This document shows positions 10,803 to 22,927 of a stretch of 64,000 nt of DNA, in pieces. The notes below the pieces were generated by a model. That model was not told the origin of the DNA. It saw only the letters and a program-made list of their open reading frames with translations, and ran no database searches. Source of the DNA: Desmodus rotundus (taxonomy: Eukaryota; Chordata; Mammalia; Chiroptera; Phyllostomidae); assembly GCF_022682495.2 (NCBI RefSeq), contig NW_026527269.1, forward strand, positions 62,001 to 126,000. Direction: 5' to 3'. The translations under genes and the position numbers were made by a program. The number at the start of each line of letters is the position of its first letter. Positions within the stretch are counted from its first letter, which is position 1.

Positions 10803-12276
10803 ACACACCGCATTCTAGAATACAGTATCCAAGGCAACCGTATCCTTGGAAACCGTATCCTAGGAAACCGCTTATCTCAGGAGGCCATTGTGCTCAGAAC
10901 GCGAACCACAAGATTTAGATCCTGACACACCGCATTCTAGAATGCAGTATCCAAGGCAACCGTATCCTTGGAAACCGTATCCTAGGAAACCGCTTATCTC
11001 AGGAGGCAATTGCGCTCAGAACCCGCACCACAAGATTCTAGATCCTGACACACCGCATTCTAGAATGCAGTAACCAAGGCAACCGTATCCTTGGAAACCG
11101 TATCCTAGGAAACCGCTTATCTCAGGAGGCCATTGTGCTCAGAACCCGCACGAGAAGATTCTAGACCCTGACACACCGCATTCTAGAATGCAGTATCCAA
11201 GGCAACCGTATCCTTGGAAACCGTATCCTATGAAACCGCTTATCTCAGGAGGCCATTGTGCTCAGAACCCGCACCACAAGATTCTAGATCCTGACACACC
11301 GCATTCTAGAATGCAGTAACCAAGGCAACCGTATCCTTGGAAACCGTATCCTAGGAAACCGCTTATCTCAGGAGGCCATTGTGCTCAGAACCCGCACCAC
11401 AAGATTCTAGACCCTGACACACCGCATTCTAGAATGCAGTATCCAAGGCCATCGTATACTTGGAAACCGTATCCTAGGAAACCGCTTATCTCAGGAGGCC
11501 ATTGTGCTCAGAACCCGCACCACAAGATTCTAGATCCTGACACACAGCATTCTAGAATGCAGTATCCAAGGCATCCGTATCATTGGAAACCGTATCCTAG
11601 TAAACGGCTTACTCTGGAGGCCATTGTGCTCAGAACCAGCACCACAAGATTCCAGATCCTGACACACCGTATTCTCGAATGCAGTATCCAAGGCAACCGT
11701 ATCCTTGGAAACCTTATCCTAGGAAACCGCTTATCTCAGGAGGCCGTTGTGCTCAGAACCCGCACCACAAGATTCTAGATTCTGACACACCGCATTCTAG
11801 AATGCAGTAACCAAGGCAACCGTATCCTTGGAAACCGTATCCTAGGAAACCGCTTATCTCAGGAGGCTATTGTGCTCAGAACCCGCACCACAAGATTCTA
11901 GATCCTGACACACCGCATTCTAGAATGCAGTAACCAAGGCAACCGTATCCTTGGAAACCGTATCCTAGGAAACCGCTCTTCTCAGGAGGCCATTGTGCTC
12001 AGAACCCGCACCACAAGATTCTAGATCCTGACACACCGCATTCTAGAATGCAGTAACCAAGGCAACCGTGTCCTTGGAAACCGTATCCTATGAAACCGCT
12101 TATCTCAGGAGGCCGTTGTGCTCAGAACCCGCACCACAAGATTCTAGATCCTGACACACCGCATTCTAGAATGCAGTAACCAAGGCAACCGTATCCTTGG
12201 AAACCGTATCCTAGGAAACCGCTTATCTCAGGAGGCCATTGTGCTCAGAACCCGCACCACAAGATTCTAGATCCTG
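10803..12276 (+). repeat. HOR family A, first unit with core-specific changes (12 monomers)
   Basis: Twelve monomers from a full-length marker monomer up to the first 107-bp marker monomer. CACGAGAAG (about 11150) and CCATCGTATAC (about 11455) appear here for the first time and occur together in every later core copy up to 35.3 kb. One private change is ATTCTCGAATG near 11680, which breaks the palindrome. Confidence 0.8.
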
Positions 12277-12383
12277 ACACACCGCATTCTAGAATACAGT
12301 ATCCAAGGCAACCGTATCCTAGGAAACCGCTTATCTCAGGAGGCCATTGTGCTCAGAACGCGAACCACAAGATTTAGATCCTG
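12277..12383 (+). repeat. 107-bp marker monomer lacking one 15-bp subrepeat
   Basis: The sequence reads TATCCAAGGCAACCG directly followed by TATCCTAGGAAACCG, so the middle 15-bp unit is missing exactly. A 1-bp deletion (GATTTAG) makes 107 bp in total. The same monomer begins at 18032, 22928, 26597, 31249, 36145 and 43486. These seven copies bound the large family A units and must descend from one deletion that was then copied with the unit. Confidence 0.92.
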
Positions 12384-15300
12384 ACACACCGCATTCTAGA
12401 ATGCAGTATCCAAGGCAACCGTATCCTTGGAAACCGTATCCTAGGAAACCGCTTATCTCAGGAGGCAATTGCGCTCAGAATCCGCACCACAAGATTCTAG
12501 ATCCTGACACACCGCATTCTAGAATGCAGTAACCAAGGCAACCGTATTCTTGGAAACCTTATCCTAGGAAACCGCTTATCTCAGGAGGCCATTGTGCTCA
12601 GAACCCGCACCAGAAGATTCTAGACCCTGACACACCGCATTCTAGAATGCAGTATCCAAGGCAACCGTATCCTTGGAAACCGTATCCTATGAAACCGCTT
12701 ATCTCAGGAGGCCATTGTGCTCAGAACCCGCACCACAAGATTCTAGATCCTGACACACCGCATTCTAGAATGCAGTAACCAAGGCAACCGTATCCTTGGA
12801 AACCGTATCCTAGGAAACCGCTTATCTCAGGAGGCCATTGTGCTCAGAACCCGCACCACAAGATTCTAGACCCTGACACACCGCATTCTAGAATGCAGTA
12901 TCCAAGGCCACCGTATCCTTGGAAACCGTATCCTAGGAAACCGCTTATCTCAGGAGGCCATAGTGCTCAGAACCCGCACCACAAGATTCTAGATCCTGAC
13001 ACACAGCATTCTAGAATGCAGTATCCAAGGCAACCGTATCATTGGAAACCGTATCCTAGTAAACGGCTTACTCTGGAGGCCATTGTGCTCAGAACCAGCA
13101 CCACAAGATCCAGATCCTGACACACCGTATTCTAGAATGCAGTATCCAAGGCAACCGTATCCTTGGAAACCTTATCCTAGGAAACCGCTTATCTCAGGTG
13201 GCCGTTGTGCTCAGAACCCGCACCACAAGATTCTAGATTCTGACACACCGCATTCTAGAATGCAGTAACCAAGGCAACCGTATCCTTGGAAACCGTATCC
13301 TAGGAAACCGCTTATCTCAGGAGGCTATTGTGCTCAGAACCCGCACCACAAGATTCTAGATCCTGACACACCGCATTCTAGAATGCAGTAACCAAGGCAA
13401 CCGTATCCTTGGAAACCGTATCCTAGGAAACCGCTCTTCTCAGGAGGCCATTGTGCTCAGAACCCGCACCACAAGATTCTAGATCCTGACACACCGCATT
13501 GTAGAATGCAGTAACCAAGGCAACCGTGTCCTTGGAAACCGTATCCTATGAAACCGCTTATCTCAGGAGGCCGTTGTGCTCAGAACCCGCACCACAAGAT
13601 TCTAGATCCTGACACACCGCATTCTAGAATGCAGTAACCAAGGCAACCGTATCCTTGGAAACCGTATCCTAGGAAACGGCTTACTCTGGAGGCCATTGTG
13701 CTCAGAACCCGCACCACAAGATTCTAGATCCTGACACACCGCATTCTAGAATGCAGTATCCAAGGCAACCGTATCCTTGGAAACCGTATCCTAGGAAACC
13801 GCTTATCTCAGGAGGCCATTGTGCTCAGAACCCGCACCACAAGGTTCTAGATCCTGACACACCGCATTCTAGAATGCAGTATCCAAGGCAACCGTATCCT
13901 TGGAAACCGTATCCTAGGAAACCGCTTATCTCAGGAGGCCATTGTGCTCAGAACGCGAACCACAAGATTCTAGATCCTGACACACCGCATTCTAGAATGC
14001 AGTAACCAAGGCAACCGTATCCTTGGAAACCGTATCCTAGGAAACCGCTTATCTCAGGAGGCCATTGTGCTCAGAACGCGAACCACAAGATTTAGATCCT
14101 GACACACCGCATTCTAGAATGCAGTATCCAAGGCAACCGTATCCTTGGAAACTGTATCCTAGGAAACCGCTTATCTCAGGAGGCCATTGTGCTCAGAACG
14201 CGAACCACAAGATTCTAGATCCTGACACACCGCATTCTGGAATGCAGTATCCAAGGCAACCGTATCCTTGGAAACCGTATCCTAGGAAACCGCTTATCTC
14301 AGGAGGCAATTGCGCTCAGAACCCGCACCACAAGATTCTAGATCCTGACACACCGCATTCTAGAATGCAGTAACCAAGGCAACCGTATCCTTGGAAACCG
14401 TATCCTAGGAAACCGCTTATCTCAGGAGGCCGATGTACTCAGAACCCGCACCACAAGATTCTAGATCCTGACACACCGCATTCTAGAATACAGTATCCAA
14501 GGCAACCGTATCCTTGGAAACCGTATCCTAGGAAACCGCTTATCTCAGGAGGCCATTGTGCTCAGAACGCGAACCACAAGATTTAGATCCTGACACACCG
14601 CATTCTAGAATGCAGTATCCAAGGCAACCGTATCCTTGGAAACCGTATCCTAGGAAACCGCTTATCTCAGGAGGCAATTGCGCTCAGAACCCGCACCACA
14701 AGATTCTAGATCCTGACACACCGCATTCTAGAATGCAGTAACCAAGGCAACCGTATCCTTGGAAACCGTATCCTAGGAAACCGCTTATCTCAGGAGGCCA
14801 TTGTGCTCAGAACCCGCACGAGAAGATTCTAGACCCTGACACACCGCATTCTAGAATGCAGTATCCAAGGCAACCGTATCCTTGGAAACCGTATCCTATG
14901 AAACCGCTTATCTCAGGAGGCCATTGTGCTCAGAACCCGCACCACAAGATTCTAGATCCTGACACACCGCATTCTAGAATGCAGTAACCAAGGCAACCGT
15001 ATCCTTGGAAACCGTATCCTAGGAAACCGCTTATCTCAGGAGGCCATTGTGCTCAGAACCCGCACCACAAGATTCTAGACCCTGACACACCGCATTCTAG
15101 AATGCAGTATCCAAGGCCATCGTATACTTGGAAACCGTATCCTAGGAAACCGCTTATCTCAGGAGGCCATTGTGCTCAGAACCCGCACCACAAGATTCTA
15201 GATCCTGACACACAGCATTCTAGAATGCAGTATCCAAGGCATCCGTATCATTGGAAACCGTATCCTAGTAAACGGCTTACTCTGGAGGCCATTGTGCTCA

Positions 15301-18031
15301 GAACCAGCACCACAAGATTCCAGATCCTGACACACCGTATTCTAGAATGCAGTATCCAAGGCAACCGTATCCTTGGAAACCTTATCCTAGGAAACCGCTT
15401 ATCTCAGGAGGCCGTTGTGCTCAGAACCCGCACCACAAGATTCTAGATTCTGACACACCGCATTCTAGAATGCAGTAACCAAGGCAACCGTATCCTTGGA
15501 AACCGTATCCTAGGAAACCGCTTATCTCAGGAGGCTATTGTGCTCAGAACCCGCACCACAAGATTCTAGATCCTGACACACCGCATTCTAGAATGCAGTA
15601 ACCAAGGCAACCGTATCCTTGGAAACCGTATCCTAGGAAACCGCTCTTCTCAGGAGGCCATTGTGCTCAGAACCCGCACCACAAGATTCTAGATCCTGAC
15701 ACACCGCATTCTAGAATACAGTATCCAAGGCAACCGTATCCTTGGAAACCGTATCCTAGGAAACCGCTTATCTCAGGAGGCCATTGTGCTCAGAACGCGA
15801 ACCACAAGATTTAGATCCTGACACACCGCATTCTAGAATGCAGTATCCAAGGCAACCGTATCCTTGGAAACCGTATCCTAGGAAACCGCTTATCTCAGGA
15901 GGCAATTGCGCTCAGAACCCGCACCACAAGATTCTAGATCCTGACACACCGCATTCTAGAATGCAGTAACCAAGGCAACCGTGTCCTTGGAAACCGTATC
16001 CTATGAAACCGCTTATCTCAGGAGGCCGTTGTGCTCAGAACCCGCACCACAAGATTCTAGATTCTGACACACCGCATTCTAGAATGCAGTAACCAAGGCA
16101 ACCGTATCCTTGGAAACCGTATCCTAGGAAACCGCTTATCTCAGGAGGCTATTGTGCTCAGAACCCGCACCACAAGATTCTAGATCCTGACACACCGCAT
16201 TCTAGAATGCAGTAACCAAGGCAACCGTATCCTTGGAAACCGTATCCTAGGAAACCGCTCTTCTCAGGAGGCCATTGTGCTCAGAACCCGCACCACAAGA
16301 TTCTAGATCCTGACACACCGCATTCTAGAATGCAGTATCCAAGGCAACCGTATATTGGAAACCGTATCCTAGGAAACCGCTTATCTCAGGAGGCCATTGT
16401 GCTCAGAAACCGCACCACAAGATTCTAGATCCTGACACACCGCATTCTAGAATGCAGTAACCAAGGCAACCGTATCCTTGGAAACCGTATCCTAGGAAAC
16501 CGCTTATCTCAGGAGGCCATTGTGCTCAGAACCCGCACCACAAGATTCTAGATCCTGACACACCGCATTCTAGAATACAGTATCCAAGGCAACCGTATCC
16601 TTGGAAACCGTATCCTAGGAAACCGCTTATCTCAGGAGGCCATTGTGCTCAGAACGCGAACCACAAGATTTAGATCCTGACACACCGCATTCTAGAATGC
16701 AGTATCCAAGGCAACCGTATCCTTGGAAACCGTATCCTAGGAAACCGCTTATCTCAGGAGGCAATTGCGCTCAGAACCCGCACCACAAGATTCTAGATCC
16801 TGACACACCGCATTCTAGAATGCAGTAACCAAGGCAACCGTATCCTTGGAAACCGTATCCTAGGAAACCGCTTATCTCAGGAGGCCATTGTGCTCAGAAC
16901 CCGCACGAGAAGATTCTAGACCCTGACACACCGCATTCTAGAATGCAGTATCCAAGGCAACCGTATCCTTGGAAACCGTATCCTATGAAACCGCTTATCT
17001 CAGGAGGCCATTGTGCTCAGAACCCGCACCACAAGATTCTAGATCCTGACACACCGCATTCTAGAATGCAGTAACCAAGGCAACCGTATCCTTGGAAACC
17101 GTATCCTAGGAAACCGCTTATCTCAGGAGGCCATTGTGCTCAGAACCCGCACCACAAGATTCTAGACCCTGACACACCGCATTCTAGAATGCAGTATCCA
17201 AGGCCATCGTATACTTGGAAACCGTATCCTAGGAAACCGCTTATCTCAGGAGGCCATTGTGCTCAGAACCCGCACCACAAGATTCTAGATCCTGACACAC
17301 AGCATTCTAGAATGCAGTATCCAAGGCATCCGTATCATTGGAAACCGTATCCTAGTAAACGGCTTACTCTGGAGGCCATTGTGCTCAGAACCAGCACCAC
17401 AAGATTCCAGATCCTGACACACCGTATTCTAGAATGCAGTATCCAAGGCAACCGTATCCTTGGAAACCTTATCCTAGGAAACCGCTTATCTCAGGAGGCC
17501 GTTGTGCTCAGAACCCGCACCACAAGATTCTAGATTCTGACACACCGCATTCTAGAATGCAGTAACCAAGGCAACCGTATCCTTGGAAACCGTATCCTAG
17601 GAAACCGCTTATCTCAGGAGGCTATTGTGCTCAGAACCCGCACCACAAGATTCTAGATCCTGACACACCGCATTCTAGAATGCAGTAACCAAGGCAACCG
17701 TATCCTTGGAAACCGTATCCTAGGAAACCGCTCTTCTCAGGAGGCCATTGTGCTCAGAACCCGCACCACAAGATTCTAGATCCTGACACACCGCATTCTA
17801 GAATGCAGTAACCAAGGCAACCGTGTCCTTGGAAACCGTATCCTATGAAACCGCTTATCTCAGGAGGCCGTTGTGCTCAGAACCCGCACCACAAGATTCT
17901 AGATCCTGACACACCGCATTCTAGAATGCAGTAACCAAGGCAACCGTATCCTTGGAAACCGTATCCTAGGAAACCGCTTATCTCAGGAGGCCATTGTGCT
18001 CAGAACCCGCACCACAAGATTCTAGATCCTG
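12277..18031 (+). repeat. HOR family A unit 1 (5755 bp, 47 monomers)
   Basis: Length fits 47 x 123 minus 26: one 15-bp deletion, five GATTTAG, four ACTCTGG, one TATATTGG and one AGATCCAGATCC. Compared with the 40-monomer units it has seven extra monomers (859 bp, between the markers at 15784 and 16643). The order of variants from 12277 to about 15900 matches unit 2 at an offset of 5755 bp with very few differences, for example CAATCCGC at about 12480 and CAACCGTATCATTGG at about 13030. Confidence 0.9.
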
Positions 18032-21000
18032 ACACACCGCATTCTAGAATACAGTATCCAAGGCAACCGTATCCTAGGAAACCGCTTATCTCAGGAGGCC
18101 ATTGTGCTCAGAACGCGAACCACAAGATTTAGATCCTGACACACCGCATTCTAGAATGCAGTATCCAAGGCAACCGTATCCTTGGAAACCGTATCCTAGG
18201 AAACCGCTTATCTCAGGAGGCAATTGCGCTCAGAACCCGCACCACAAGATTCTAGATCCTGACACACCGCATTCTAGAATGCAGTAACCAAGGCAACCGT
18301 ATTCTTGGAAACCTTATCCTAGGAAACCGCTTATCTCAGGAGGCCATTGTGCTCAGAACCCGCACCAGAAGATTCTAGACCCTGACACACCGCATTCTAG
18401 AATGCAGTATCCAAGGCAACCGTATCCTTGGAAACCGTATCCTATGAAACCGCTTATCTCAGGAGGCCATTGTGCTCAGAACCCGCACCACAAGATTCTA
18501 GATCCTGACACACCGCATTCTAGAATGCAGTAACCAAGGCAACCGTATCCTTGGAAACCGTATCCTAGGAAACCGCTTATCTCAGGAGGCCATTGTGCTC
18601 AGAACCCGCACCACAAGATTCTAGACCCTGACACACCGCATTCTAGAATGCAGTATCCAAGGCCACCGTATCCTTGGAAACCGTATCCTAGGAAACCGCT
18701 TATCTCAGGAGGCCATAGTGCTCAGAACCCGCACCACAAGATTCTAGATCCTGACACACAGCATTCTAGAATGCAGTATCCAAGGCATCCGTATCATTGG
18801 AAACCGTATCCTAGTAAACGGCTTACTCTGGAGGCCATTGTGCTCAGAACCAGCACCACAAGATCCAGATCCTGACACACCGTATTCTAGAATGCAGTAT
18901 CCAAGGCAACCGTATCCTTGGAAACCTTATCCTAGGAAACCGCTTATCTCAGGTGGCCGTTGTGCTCAGAACCCGCACCACAAGATTCTAGATTCTGACA
19001 CACCGCATTCTAGAATGCAGTAACCAAGGCAACCGTATCCTTGGAAACCGTATCCTAGGAAACCGCTTATCTCAGGAGGCTATTGTGCTCAGAACCCGCA
19101 CCACAAGATTCTAGATCCTGACACACCGCATTCTAGAATGCAGTAACCAAGGCAACCGTATCCTTGGAAACCGTATCCTAGGAAACCGCTCTTCTCAGGA
19201 GGCCATTGTGCTCAGAACCCGCACCACAAGATTCTAGATCCTGACACACCGCATTGTAGAATGCAGTAACCAAGGCAACCGTGTCCTTGGAAACCGTATC
19301 CTATGAAACCGCTTATCTCAGGAGGCCGTTGTGCTCAGAACCCGCACCACAAGATTCTAGATCCTGACACACCGCATTCTAGAATGCAGTAACCAAGGCA
19401 ACCGTATCCTTGGAAACCGTATCCTAGGAAACGGCTTACTCTGGAGGCCATTGTGCTCAGAACCCGCACCACAAGATTCTAGATCCTGACACACCGCATT
19501 CTAGAATGCAGTATCCAAGGCAACCGTATCCTTGGAAACCGTATCCTAGGAAACCGCTTATCTCAGGAGGCCATTGTGCTCAGAACCCGCACCACAAGGT
19601 TCTAGATCCTGACACACCGCATTCTAGAATGCAGTATCCAAGGCAACCGTATCCTTGGAAACCGTATCCTAGGAAACCGCTTATCTCAGGAGGCCATTGT
19701 GCTCAGAACGCGAACCACAAGATTCTAGATCCTGACACACCGCATTCTAGAATGCAGTAACCAAGGCAACCGTATCCTTGGAAACCGTATCCTAGGAAAC
19801 CGCTTATCTCAGGAGGCCATTGTGCTCAGAACGCGAACCACAAGATTTAGATCCTGACACACCGCATTCTAGAATGCAGTATCCAAGGCAACCGTATCCT
19901 TGGAAACTGTATCCTAGGAAACCGCTTATCTCAGGAGGCCATTGTGCTCAGAACGCGAACCACAAGATTCTAGATCCTGAGACACCGCATTCTGGAATGC
20001 AGTATCCAAGGCAACCGTATCCTTGGAAACCGTATCCTAGGAAACCGCTTATCTCAGGAGGCAATTGCGCTCAGAACCCGCACCACAAGATTCTAGATCC
20101 TGACACACCGCATTCTAGAATGCAGTAACCAAGGCAACCGTATCCTTGGAAACCGTATCCTAGGAAACCGCTTATCTCAGGAGGCCGATGTACTCAGAAC
20201 CCGCACCACAAGATTCTAGATCCTGACACACCGCATTCTAGAATACAGTATCCAAGGCAACCGTATCCTTGGAAACCGTATCCTAGGAAACCGCTTATCT
20301 CAGGAGGCCATTGTGCTCAGAACGCGAACCACAAGATTTAGATCCTGACACACCGCATTCTAGAATGCAGTATCCAAGGCAACCGTATCCTTGGAAACCG
20401 TATCCTAGGAAACCGCTTATCTCAGGAGGCAATTGCGCTCAGAACCCGCACCACAAGATTCTAGATCCTGACACACCGCATTCTAGAATGCAGTAACCAA
20501 GGCAACCGTATCCTTGGAAACCGTATCCTAGGAAACCGCTTATCTCAGGAGGCCATTGTGCTCAGAACCCGCACGAGAAGATTCTAGACCCTGACACACC
20601 GCATTCTAGAATGCAGTATCCAAGGCAACCGTATCCTTGGAAACCGTATCCTATGAAACCGCTTATCTCAGGAGGCCATTGTGCTCAGAACCCGCACCAC
20701 AAGATTCTAGATCCTGACACACCGCATTCTAGAATGCAGTAACCAAGGCAACCGTATCCTTGGAAACCGTATCCTAGGAAACCGCTTATCTCAGGAGGCC
20801 ATTGTGCTCAGAACCCGCACCACAAGATTCTAGACCCTGACACACCGCATTCTAGAATGCAGTATCCAAGGCCATCGTATACTTGGAAACCGTATCCTAG
20901 GAAACCGCTTATCTCAGGAGGCCATTGTGCTCAGAACCCGCACCACAAGATTCTAGATCCTGACACACAGCATTCTAGAATGCAGTATCCAAGGCATCCG

Positions 21001-22927
21001 TATCATTGGAAACCGTATCCTAGTAAACGGCTTACTCTGGAGGCCATTGTGCTCAGAACCAGCACCACAAGATTCCAGATCCTGACACACCGTATTCTAG
21101 AATGCAGTATCCAAGGCAACCGTATCCTTGGAAACCTTATCCTAGGAAACCGCTTATCTCAGGAGGCCGTTGTGCTCAGAACCCGCACCACAAGATTCTA
21201 GATTCTGACACACCGCATTCTAGAATGCAGTAACCAAGGCAACCGTATCCTTGGAAACCGTATCCTAGGAAACCGCTTATCTCAGGAGGCTATTGTGCTC
21301 AGAACCCGCACCACAAGATTCTAGATCCTGACACACCGCATTCTAGAATGCAGTAACCAAGGCAACCGTATCCTTGGAAACCGTATCCTAGGAAACCGCT
21401 CTTCTCAGGAGGCCATTGTGCTCAGAACCCGCACCACAAGATTCTAGATCCTGACACACCGCATTCTAGAATACAGTATCCAAGGCAACCGTATCCTTGG
21501 AAACCGTATCCTAGGAAACCGCTTATCTCAGGAGGCCATTGTGCTCAGAACGCGAACCACAAGATTTAGATCCTGACACACCGCATTCTAGAATGCAGTA
21601 TCCAAGGCAACCGTATCCTTGGAAACCGTATCCTAGGAAACCGCTTATCTCAGGAGGCAATTGCGCTCAGAACCCGCACCACAAGATTCTAGATCCTGAC
21701 ACACCGCATTCTAGAATGCAGTAACCAAGGCAACCGTATCCTTGGAAACCGTATCCTAGGAAACCGCTTATCTCAGGAGGCCATTGTGCTCAGAACCCGC
21801 ACGAGAAGATTCTAGACCCTGACACACCGCATTCTAGAATGCAGTATCCAAGGCAACCGTATCCTTGGAAACCGTATCCTATGAAACCGCTTATCTCAGG
21901 AGGCCATTGTGCTCAGAACCCGCACCACAAGATTCTAGATCCTGACACACCGCATTCTAGAATGCAGTAACCAAGGCAACCGTATCCTTGGAAACCGTAT
22001 CCTAGGAAACCGCTTATCTCAGGAGGCCATTGTGCTCAGAACCCGCACCACAAGATTCTAGACCCTGACACACCGCATTCTAGAATGCAGTATCCAAGGC
22101 CATCGTATACTTGGAAACCGTATCCTAGGAAACCGCTTATCTCAGGAGGCCATTGTGCTCAGAACCCGCACCACAAGATTCTAGATCCTGACACACAGCA
22201 TTCTAGAATGCAGTATCCAAGGCATCCGTATCATTGGAAACCGTATCCTAGTAAACGGCTTACTCTGGAGGCCATTGTGCTCAGAACCAGCACCACAAGA
22301 TTCCAGATCCTGACACACCGTATTCTAGAATGCAGTATCCAAGGCAACCGTATCCTTGGAAACCTTATCCTAGGAAACCGCTTATCTCAGGAGGCCGTTG
22401 TGCTCAGAACCCGCACCACAAGATTCTAGATTCTGACACACCGCATTCTAGAATGCAGTAACCAAGGCAACCGTATCCTTGGAAACCGTATCCTAGGAAA
22501 CCGCTTATCTCAGGAGGCTATTGTGCTCAGAACCCGCACCACAAGATTCTAGATCCTGACACACCGCATTCTAGAATGCAGTAACCAAGGCAACCGTATC
22601 CTTGGAAACCGTATCCTAGGAAACCGCTCTTCTCAGGAGGCCATTGTGCTCAGAACCCGCACCACAAGATTCTAGATCCTGACACACCGCATTCTAGAAT
22701 GCAGTAACCAAGGCAACCGTGTCCTTGGAAACCGTATCCTATGAAACCGCTTATCTCAGGAGGCCGTTGTGCTCAGAACCCGCACCACAAGATTCTAGAT
22801 CCTGACACACCGCATTCTAGAATGCAGTAACCAAGGCAACCGTATCCTTGGAAACCGTATCCTAGGAAACCGCTTATCTCAGGAGGCCATTGTGCTCAGA
22901 ACCCGCACCACAAGATTCTAGATCCTG
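18032..22927 (+). repeat. HOR family A unit 2 (4896 bp, 40 monomers)
   Basis: Length fits 40 x 123 minus 24 (15-bp deletion, four GATTTAG, four ACTCTGG, one AGATCCAGATCC). It matches unit 5 base for base in length at an offset of 13217 bp. A private C-to-G change at 19981 (CCTGAGACACC) is shared only with unit 3 (23650), which ties these two units together. Confidence 0.9.

Noticed and set aside
19590..19610. GGTTCTAGATCC as an RNA polymerase III B box (tRNA- or SINE-derived monomer)
   Set aside because: It has one base too many and lacks the central GA of the B box (GGTTCGANTCC). No A box lies at a suitable distance and no tRNA fold is visible.
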